Assembly (NCBI GenBank): GCA_026545765.1
Contig: CM048839.1
Coordinates: 23,808,566 to 23,872,565, forward strand
DNA length: 64,000 nucleotides
DNA from: Plantago major
Taxonomy: Eukaryota; Streptophyta; Magnoliopsida; Lamiales; Plantaginaceae
Reading direction: 5' to 3'
The notes beneath the pieces were generated by a model. That model saw nothing but the letters and a program-made list of their open reading frames with translations, searched no databases and was not told the DNA's origin. The position numbers and the translations under genes are program-made. Below, one piece after another: positions 56,401-64,000 of this stretch; the first letter of the stretch is position 1, and each line of letters opens with the position of its first letter.

Positions 56401-57780
56401 ATGTCCGAGAGTGATAGTCAGAACCGATCCGAGGCTGAGGGATATGTCTCCGACGCGTCATCTTTATCCGACAGCTCCGAGGAGAATGACATTGTTGGTG
56501 ATGACGAGTCAGTAGAGCTGGAGCAATCTCCCCGTCCGAGCCGGGAAGAGACCGAGGTAAGCTCCTTGCTTCGGTTAGTTGTTCCGGGTTCAGGGTCTCC
56601 GAAGCATCGGGATTACCTGCAAGTCTCTAATGTGCAGGGTGTTGGTGCGGCTCAAGAGACAAGCTCGCGGACTATAGGAGCTCGCCTGTGCCGACGTCTT
56701 TGGGAAGGAGCCCGAACTTCCGGTAGAGATTAGATCCCTCATTCGCAACCTAGGTTATAATTTTAGGAGTAACCCTAACCGAATTCCGTTCGTTCCGGAT
56801 TCGCAGGAGCCTAACATCGAGGAGGTTCATGATACCTCCGAGGCACCTCCCGAGTTAGGTATGTTCGAAGAAGGTGTTGAGGATCGGGTCCAAGTAGTTG
56901 TTCCACTTCGGACGGTGGTAGAGTTGGGTTCGTCGTCCGAGGATGATAGAGTGGAGGAAGAGGTCCGGGCTGAGGATGTTGGTTCCGAGGAGGAGGAGGA
57001 AGAAGAAATGCTGTCTGCCCATGTTTTCCGGAGGGAATCTGCTGGTCAAGCGGGTACGAGCCACCAGATGACCGAAGAGGAATTGCCCGAGGGTCTTAGG
57101 AGGGGTGAAGACGTGTTCCGGGTGAATTTTCCTCGGACAAGGGACGAGGTTACTCATCCTGATCCGGAGGGTGAAATGAATGAGGAAGGTACATTGCCCA
57201 CATGTCCTTCAATTGTGATGGCTGAGGAGGTGGAGGAACTTCGGAGGAAGTATGAGATTCCGGAGTGTGGAAATTCTCATTCCGGATGAGTCGCACGCTT
57301 TCTACAATCCACCTCCGGGGTATATGTGCATTCCTGAAATAAGTCTTCATTGCGGGTGGCGGCTGCCTATATCGTCCGAGTTTTTGGAGATTTTGAGCAG
57401 CATGGGGTTAAGTCCACACCAAATCATCCCCAACTCGCTGGGAAACTTGATGTGCTTCAGGGTGATGTGTAAATATAAGGACATCCCGGTCACGTTTGAT
57501 AACTTCCAGAAGTTATTCAACGTTAGTGTAAGTAATAGAAATACTTTGTTTTATACGTTCGTATGTCGCCAAGCGTATACATTTTTTGTCGATCCACTCT
57601 CTTCGTTGGGAATAAACTGGTGGAAGAGATACTTCTTCGTCCGGCCCGCTTTGAAACAAGGTCAATCCGAAGCGGAAAGGCCAAAGTGGTAATTTGAGAA
57701 GAAATTTTTTCGAGGCAGGCTGCCAGACTGGAAACCTCCGGCTCGGAACGTCCCTTTATGGATGCAAGCTCTCCTTGTGC
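56401..57780 (+). pseudogene. Antisense accessory ORF of the Gypsy element (Transposase_28 type), frameshifted
   Basis: Starts at MSESDSQNRSEAEGYVSDAS directly after a leader-intron acceptor. The first ~290 residues, over two frames (56401-56720, 56760-57280), are acidic and Ser/Glu-rich with a Glu run near 57000. After a one-base shift near 57270 comes a globular domain: ILIPDESH, AFYNPPPGYMCIPEISLHCG, FLEILSSMGLSPHQIIPNSL, FRVMCKYKDIPVTFDNFQKL, INWWKRYFFV. It then passes one stop at 57690 and continues FEKKFFRGRLPDWKPP to about 57780. This matches the plant family annotated as putative gypsy-type transposon protein (Pfam Transposase_28). Such ORFs sit antisense between pol and the 3' LTR of Tat elements; their function is unknown. 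Confidence 0.8.
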
Positions 57781-57789
57781 GTTGAATTT

Positions 57790-59195
57790 GTAAACCGATC
57801 AAGAATCTCAAGTTTTCGCGTTCGCTTGTTCGGATAATGGGTCCGAGTCCACGAGGCCAAATTTTCCCGATCATTAATTGCCTTAAGTAAATTCTCCCTT
57901 TGTTGGCTCGTGGGTCGGTCGGACACGGTGTTCGTCCGAATCATAGCTCCAAATGATTATTGCCTTAAGTAAACAGGAATGATTCGGAGTCGTGTCTTCA
58001 AATGTTAACCGTACAGAAAAAATTGATTTTCCCAAAGCTGTAACAAGTAGGACTAGTTCGGATGTTATCATCCTGCTCGATCCGTAGGGACTTGGTGTGC
58101 CGTTCCGAATTGTGTTGGCTTGTGAGGAGTTGGTAAAAAAGTAGACAATCAGTAGAAAAGTTGAGTGACTTGCTACGGGTCACAATCGGTACGGAGGTCA
58201 TCATGGCAGCCTCGAGCTGACGCATCCGAACGGGTAATTCACTCAAGAAGGCCGGAAATGTGAAGGGATTTTTGGGTTGGCCCAATAGCAGCCCAAGCGT
58301 TAGGCCCAAGTCTATCGCCGGCGGTTACGGGCCACGTGGCGACTACTGATTGGTCCTTCACTTCTATATATACCCTTGGATCGTACGGCTTTTCGTCAGA
58401 TCATTCCATCCCTTTTATAGTAATAGGTGGTTCGGATCCTGGATCCGGACGTCTGACGAGTGGGTTTATTTCACCGTTCCTATGCGTGATCTTGCCTCTA
58501 AGGGTTTTTCGGTGCTTCGGAAGTCCCTTTGAGTCGGACCATGCTGGGGACGATGAAGTCAAGTCAATCGGATTCACGCTCCTTCGGATCCTCGTGCTAA
58601 TCTTCTTTATGCGGTGCTGTAACGTGTATCGTCAGCTTCAGCCCCGGGGAAGCGGATTAGTTTGCTGTCCCTAAGGACTGGAAGACTTGTTGGCATGGAG
58701 TGTCGAATTCTCGGGCGGTTCGCTTCATCCTCTATTCACCATTTTCTTGAGGTGCTCGAGGGTGCGAACCAGAAAGTCATTGTGGTGGAAGATACGGATC
58801 ATTTGAGAAGACCGTCGAACTGCCTTGCCGTACCGGAGTTATCCGATCCGGATTCAACTTGTCCTTTTGTGCGGTAGGGACTCATTCTTTGGAGATCCAT
58901 TGGTTCGTGCTGTTCCTGTTTTGCCTCGGACGCTGGGTTTCGGAGCGGTCATATCGTCGCATTTCGGATGTTGCATCACCAAGAATTGCTTATGTAATGT
59001 AAAGAACGATGTAGAGTTCCCTTATTTTTTCGTTACTCGGATGTATGTATTCGGAGTGTGCAACCTTGTAATGCGTACTCCTTTGAATAATACAAGGTCT
59101 TCTTGCTCTCTTTCTTTCACTCGTTATAATGCTTTATCCGAACTAACTGGTATAAGCTAATTTTGTTTGAGCAATTGGCTTCTCGAATATTTGTC
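57790..59195. other. Spacer between the antisense ORF and integrase, with a second plus-strand TATA motif
   Basis: TATATATA at 58365-58372 follows a CCACGTGGCG motif at 58332, and an ATG at 58482 opens only a 16-codon frame. Further short frames (58336-58674, 58825-59160) show no known domain. GAATAATA near 59086 could be a plus-strand poly(A) signal. Otherwise I see no gene. Confidence 0.4.
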
Positions 59196-59198
59196 AGC

Positions 59199-59615
59199 TT
59201 AGCTCGGACCTTCTCTGACCGGTCCGAGGCAATCTGTTTGTGTAAATGTAGCTTTTACTTCCTTGCAAAAAGTTGTATTGATTTGACGGAAATTCAAGTA
59301 CAACTGGTGGGCTTCGAGGCCGAATAAGGAAAATGACAAAAAACTTTGATAACTGTCGTAGTCTAATCTCAAAGTGTTATCCTGAGCATAAAACATTCGC
59401 AAACACTTAGCATTCGAGGTTATCTTCAAGGCTCGCCCTTGGTTGTCTTCCAGCTGAAAGATTCCATTGACTCTGGCTCCAGTAACTTTGTAAGGTCCTT
59501 CCCATTTGGGCTTGAGTTTCCCAACATTGCTTAGAATATCGGCTCTCCTAAGGACTAAGTCTCCGACTTGTATATATTTGGGGAAGACATGCTTGTTGTA
59601 AGCTCGAGCAGTCAT
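59199..59615 (-). pseudogene. Gypsy integrase C-terminal domain
   Basis: Reads YIQVGDLVLRRADILSNVGKLKPKWEGPYKV, the GPY/F-type module that follows the Gypsy integrase core, then a tail of about 70 residues to the stop at 59199. It is one of several frames that together make pol; the link to the core near 59615-59713 is frameshifted. Confidence 0.85.
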
Positions 59616-59712
59616 GGCTTGGTATCGAAGTATGTTAGCTAGTGCCTTACTTCGTTTGTCTTCAAGAAGCTCAAGGTCGTAGATCCTTCCGACTTCATTG
59701 TCACCGGTCAGA

Positions 59713-60341
59713 TCACTGGATCCTCTGGGTTTCCACTGCTACTTCTGAAGGAATGACCGCCTCAGATCCATAGACAAGGGAAAAAGGCGTCTCCTGTGTA
59801 GAAGTCCGAGTTGTCGTCCTATGTGCCCAAAGGACCGCGTCGAGATCATCTGCCCAACTGTCTTGGGAGGTCCTCAACCTTTTCTCCAAAATTTTGACGA
59901 TGGTCTTGTTGGTGCCTTCTACTTGACCATTAGCTTGGGGGTGGCCAACGGAAGTGAAGTGTTGTTCTATTTGAAAGATTGAAGCCACTCCTTCAGTCTT
60001 TCCCCAGTGAACTGAGCCCCATTATCCGACACTAGGACTCTTGGAAGTTCGAAGCGGCAGATGATGTTCTTCCAGATGAATGTCCGTACCTTGCTTTTAG
60101 TGATGGTCAAAACTGCCTCTGCCTCAACCCACTTAGTGAAATACTCCACTAACACGATCAAGAACTTCTTCTGATGGGTCCCGCGTGGGAAGGGACCAAC
60201 TATGTCTATGCCCCATTGATCAAATGGACATGCTATAATCGACGGAATCATAGGGTTGGTCGGGCGATGTGGTATGTTGGCATAATATTGGCAGTCTTCA
60301 CATGCACGAAGTTGGTCAAGATCGCCGTCAATGGTAGCCAA
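59713..60341 (-). pseudogene. Gypsy integrase core
   Basis: Two overlapping frames. The first (to 59967) has the zinc-finger end CEDCQYYANIPHRP, then FDQWGIDIVGPFP with the first catalytic Asp, KWVEAEAV, and VSDNGAQFTGERLKEW with the second Asp. The second (59988-59713) has HPQANGQVEGTNKTI with the catalytic Glu, then WADDLDAVLWAHRTTTRTST and TPFSLVYGSEAVIP. All three catalytic acids are kept, but a frameshift near 59985 divides them. Confidence 0.9.
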
Positions 60342-60590
60342 TAGTATCCTTATCTAATGATCTTCCGCCAAGGTTCTTCCCCGAGTGACTTCCACAACTT
60401 CCAAAGATGGATTTCTCCATCACGCTGCTCGGGATCCGTGCATCTCATGTGGTGCGGTGAAGGATTTTTGTAGAGATCCTCTCCATGATGAAATAATCGC
60501 TAGCTCGCATAGGATCCTCCTTGCTTCTCTAGGATCCAAGGTAGAGAGCCATCCTTGAGATAGTGGAATATGTCACCATCCAAATTTCTT

Positions 60591-61148
60591 TCAAAGGCTC
60601 AAGAGGAAGATTTTTCCGTTGGAGTTTGCCAAGGAGGAGTCCGTGCGGATCATCAAGATGACACTTCTCGTGTCCAGAGCTCCTAAGGCCGAGGCGTACT
60701 TGGAGAGGGCATCGGCTTTTTCATTCCATTCCCTGTGGAATTGGTCAAGAGTGAATTTCTCAAAGTGCTCAACCTCTTTTTTGAGGAGTTCCAAGTACAT
60801 GATCATGTTAGGTCCTTTAGCGGTAAAAGACCCGGAGAACTGGGATTGCACGAGTTGTGAATCTGTGTAAGCCTTGATTCTTTTTACCTGAAGAGCTCTC
60901 GCCATCCTTAGGCCGGTGAGGAGCGCCTCATACTCAGCCTCGTTGTTTGTTACTTTAAAGTTGAGGGTGATGGTGTATTCTAGCTTGGTTCCTTCAGGGC
61001 TTTCAAGGAAAATTCCTATTCCTCCTAATCGTCCAGTAGAGGATCCATCCACTTGTAACGTCCAACAATCCTTGTTTCCCATTTTGCTTTCCGGATTGAA
61101 AGTAGGCACCTTCGCCCTCCCCGCTTCTTGCGGAAGATGGTGTGTCAA
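60591..61148 (-). pseudogene. Second, archaeal-type RNase H of the Gypsy element
   Basis: LQVDGSSTGRLGGIGIFLESPEG (residues ~33-55) carries the first catalytic Asp. EAEYEALLTGLRMA has the Glu, YTDSQLVQSQF the second Asp, and REWNEKADALSKYAS the last. This second RNase H, downstream of the ordinary Gypsy one, marks Tat-lineage elements. The active-site residues appear intact. Confidence 0.88.
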
Positions 61149-61783
61149 GTGTTGGGTGCCTCGTCTAGGAGAAACATGTGCCTCACCCTTAATGAATCAT
61201 CCATGGGTTCCTGATACTCAGTCCAAAGCTGTAAACTATTCCCATGTGTCTCTTTAGGTCTGTTCTCTTTTGCTTTTTCTTCCTCCATGGAATCTTTTAC
61301 TTGGGTGATCATGACATGGCTCACATTTTTCTGTGGACTTTTAGTTCCTCCTTCTATTTCCTCCGGATAATCAACCAGGAAGTCGGCAAGAACTTGTGCC
61401 TTCTTGGCAGATGGAGTTTGATACCCGATATCATATTCGCTTAACTCAATCGCCCACTTGGACAAGCGTCCTGACTAGTCTGGCTTACCTAGGACATGTT
61501 TGAGTGGTTCATTGGTGAGGACCACAATCCGATGAGATTTGAAGTAATGCTTTAGTCACCGTGAAGTGTAAACCAGTGCGAAGGCGAGATTCTCGATTTT
61601 GATATATCTAGCCTCAGAGCCCACAAGGGCCTTGCTCAAGTAGTAGATCGGTAAATGGTCGTTGCCTTGTATTCGCACCGATACAGAACTCATCGCTTCA
61701 TCAGTAGTGGCCAGATAAAGGTAAAGAGGTTCACCCTCTACTGGTTTAGACAAGAGGGGTGGTGAGAGGAGATACTTTTTCAA
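61145..61783 (-). pseudogene. Gypsy RNase H and connection domain
   Basis: Two frames: 61783-61556 (KYLLSPPLLSKP, LYLYLATTDEAMSSVSV, PIYYLSKAL) and 61465-61145 (LSKWAIELSEYDIGYQTPSAKKAQVLADFLVD). Between them a stop at 61554-61556 and another near 61478 interrupt the region around KHYFKSHRIVVLT. It is the native Ty3/Gypsy RNase H followed by a degenerate connection. Confidence 0.82.
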
Positions 61784-61813
61784 GTTATCCAGGGCCTCTT
61801 CGCACTCCTTTGT

Positions 61814-62447
61814 CTACTCAAACTTGTCTCCTTTCCTTAGAATCTTGAAGAAGGGTATGTTTTTCTCGGCGTACTTGGAGATAAAATGGCTTAATGCCAT
61901 CACCCTTCCCAAAAGCTTCTGAACCTCATTGATTGGTTTTGGTTGTGGTAAGTCTAGGATTGCCTTTATTTTCTCCGGGTTCACGCTGATACCTCTCTCT
62001 GTGACCATGTAGCCAAGAAACTTTCCTCCCTTTACTCCGAACGTACACTTTTCGAGGTTCAACTTCATTCCATATTTCCTAAGGATGGAAAAGCAATTGT
62101 TGAGATGCTCGATATGCTCCTCTTCAGTCTTGCTTTTTACAAGCATGTCATCCACATAGACTTCCATGGTTTTACCCAACTCTTCTTTGAACATCTTATT
62201 TACCAGTCGTTGGTATGTAGCGCCTGCGTTCTTGAGGCCAAACGGCATGACTTTGAAGCAGTAGACCCCTCCTGCCGCGAAGAAGGCCATCTTCTTGATG
62301 TCTTCCTGGGCCATCCTGATTTGGTAGAAGCCTTGATATGCGTCCATGAAGCTTAGGAGCGCACATCCTGCAGTCAAGGTCTATGCGAGGTAATGGATAC
62401 GGATCCTTTGGACAAAACTTGTTGAGTCTAGTGAAGTCATTACACAT
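61814..62447 (-). pseudogene. Gypsy reverse transcriptase
   Basis: Motif 1 (MCNDFTRLNKFCPKDPYPLP) is at 62447-62388 in one frame; after a small frameshift the rest is in another. LLSFMDAYQGFYQI holds the first catalytic Asp, MPFGLKNAGATYQRLVNKMF and VYVDDMLVKSK the YVDD pair, and LGYMVTERGISVNPEKIKAI the C-terminal part. The catalytic residues are present; the shift near 62380 breaks the frame. Confidence 0.9.
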
Positions 62448-64000
62448 TCTCCACTTTCCCGGGGCCTTTTCGACAGACCCAGTCAGAGTATCTGACTTCT
62501 TCGATATGTCCTGCTTTCATCAACTTATCCACCTCTCCTGCTATGATAGCATCTTCAACAGGCCCGAAATCCTTCCTCTTTTTTCGGATATGTTTTACCG
62601 TCGGATCCATGTTCAGGCGGTGAACTGAGATCCTTGGGTCTATCCCCTTAAGGTCATCTGTGCTCCAGGCAAAGACATCGTGGTTGTCTCGGAGGTATGT
62701 GATGAGCTTCATTTCTACTTCTGTGCTCATCTCTTTTCCAATTCGGATTACCTTCTCTGAATTCCCTTCAATCAACTGGACTTCTTTCAAGGCTTCATGA
62801 GGCTCCATCATGGCAGTCTTCGGGAATTTTTCTTTAAGTGACCCAGCACCAATTTCTTCCTTTGATGGGGTAAGAGCCACAGGGGGACTCCCGAGCCCTT
62901 TGGTGATCGAAAGAACGGGTACTGAAGCTGCCCTGGTCGACATGATATAACATTCCCAAGCTTCTCTTACACTTCCCACTTCTTCACCCACGCCGTTTGG
63001 GGTTGGAAACTTTACCATGTTGTGTAGGGGAGACGTAATTTCCTTGAATTGATTAAGTCCTGGACGGCCCAAGATCACGTTATAGTCAAAGGTGCTATTG
63101 ACTACCACAAAGAGGATTGTCTCAGTCACTCTTGTCGGAAAGGTGCCCATGGAGACTTGTAGTGGTATACATCTAATGGGACGTACTACGGATCCTCCAA
63201 AACCCAACAAAGAAGTATATACACGCCCATATTGAATTCCTCCCAGGTGCATTTGCTCCACGGTCCTTTTGGAGATGACATTGGAAGAACTTCCTGTGTC
63301 GACAAGCACTTTGTTGACCTTGTAAGTGGCGATAACCAGAGAAACAACCAAAGGAACGTCGGGGTCCTTGATATCTCCTCCACCAGACGTTGGTGGGGGG
63401 ATTTTTCTATCATCAAAGGTGATGGCGTTCGTGCCCTTCAGGGCTGAAGGAGCATAGGCTCTATCGTTGTTTCTCAAGTGTTGCACGGTCCTTTCCCTTG
63501 CATTTCGACTGTCTCCCCCAGTTGGTCCTCCTGCAATGGCAATGATAACTCTGCTATAGGGGGGGTTTTCCATTTCCATATCATCGTGGTACCCTCGGTA
63601 TCTTTGGGCATGCTGAGGTGGGACCTTTGCTGGAGGTGGCGGTAAGGATCCTGTCGGAGGCTCCGAACCACGCTCCTCCCTTCTTTGTTCATTCTTTTGG
63701 TGTCTGGAAGGTTCTTCCTCATATATAGGTTCTTTCAGCTTTCCACTCCTTATCATTCCCTCTATTTCTGTCTTCAGCTGGACACAGTCCTCTGTTGAGT
63801 GACCTTTTTGCTTATGGAACCTACAGTAGTCCTTGGAAGCTTTGTTCTTCTTGTTGCTCATCGTAGATTCCGGCCATTGTATATCCAAGTTTTTCTCAAC
63901 GATAGAAGCCAAGATGTCGGATCTTGGTCTGTTGAGGCGAGTATACTCGGCGTATCTCCCTGGTGGAGTTCTCTCTCTGTGGAATTCCCTCTTATCTCTA
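62440..64000 (-). pseudogene. Gypsy gag C-terminus and protease, open to the right edge
   Basis: The frame is open from the edge. A gag C-terminal zinc-like motif (YCRFHKQKGHSTEDCVQL, near 63835-63780) is preceded by RYAEYTRLNRPRSDIL. A Pro/Arg-rich linker follows. The aspartic protease is VLVDTGSSSNVIS near 63308-63270, with YNVILGRPGLNQF near 63088-63050. A spacer then leads to the RT N-terminus (FAWSTDDLKGIDP, HRLNMDP), ending with a frameshift in KGPGK near 62460. Several residues normally found between SDWV and KGPGK are missing. The upstream gag and 5' LTR lie outside the window. Confidence 0.88.

Larger units (their letters stand above)
54432..64000 (-). mobile_element. Ty3/Gypsy retrotransposon, Tat lineage, 5' part beyond the window
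   Basis: Minus-strand order from the right edge is gag C-terminus and protease, RT, Gypsy RNase H, a second RNase H, integrase, then an opposite-strand ORF, polypurine tract and 3' LTR. Integrase after RNase H defines Gypsy. The second RNase H and an extra antisense ORF before the 3' LTR are characteristic of the Tat group (Retand and relatives). The 3' LTR starts inside the minisatellite, so the element inserted into that array. At least six frameshifts or stops interrupt pol. Confidence 0.92.

Noticed and set aside
54432..64000. Endogenous pararetrovirus (Caulimoviridae-like) origin for the right-end polyprotein
   Set aside because: Integrase, a true LTR with polypurine tract and dual RNase H identify a Ty3/Gypsy Tat element; no movement or coat protein motif was seen.
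1..64000. tRNA, rRNA or snoRNA genes
   Set aside because: I searched by eye for conserved internal promoter boxes and stems and found none convincing. A tRNAscan or Infernal run would settle it.

Overview
The window looks like nuclear DNA of a flowering plant, most likely a eudicot. The evidence is three plant protein-coding genes, one with nine exons joined at GT-AG splice sites, set in AT-rich DNA dense with plant transposon families (Copia, Tat-lineage Gypsy, L1-type LINEs, CACTA, Harbinger-like and foldback MITEs, a solo LTR and a minisatellite). Nothing is prokaryotic or organellar, except a possible organelle-derived patch in one intron. I cannot name the species.

Layout. 1-1074 (minus): first coding exon of an OBERON3/4 (TITANIA-type) PHD-finger developmental regulator, cut by the left edge. 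2902-3381 (plus): small orphan ORF with its own TATA box, followed directly by an LTR-like sequence and a decayed Copia element (to ~6560). 7424-12904 (minus): young, nearly complete Copia element with 478-bp LTRs and a 5-bp target duplication. 13-22 kb: gene-poor, with a CACTA-like MITE, two nested MITE families, a CTAGACAAT repeat field and a local tandem duplication. 22671-31491 (plus): complete ALIX/BRO1-domain gene, 863 residues. 32.2-38.4 kb: a three-layer transposon nest whose top layer is a 4,422-bp CACTA element with clean ends. 39759-40430 (plus): single-exon Kunitz-type protease inhibitor. 41.9-52.9 kb: broken Copia and LINE copies, including a LINE inserted in a LINE. 53.2-54.4 kb: minisatellite with a 400-bp higher-order period. 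54432 to the right edge (minus): Tat-lineage Ty3/Gypsy element with two RNase H domains and an opposite-strand extra ORF that has its own promoter and a leader intron.

Function. The three host genes are not an operon. OBE acts in meristem and root chromatin control, ALIX in ESCRT and endosomal sorting, and the Kunitz protein as a secreted protease inhibitor. From memory of locus numbers, the Arabidopsis OBE3 and ALIX genes lie near each other on chromosome 1, so their neighbourhood here may be conserved synteny. Everything else is transposon-derived. I found no convincing new biological system; the items most worth a second look are the antisense unit of the Gypsy element, the 400-bp higher-order minisatellite, the transposon nests and the anomalous ALIX intron.
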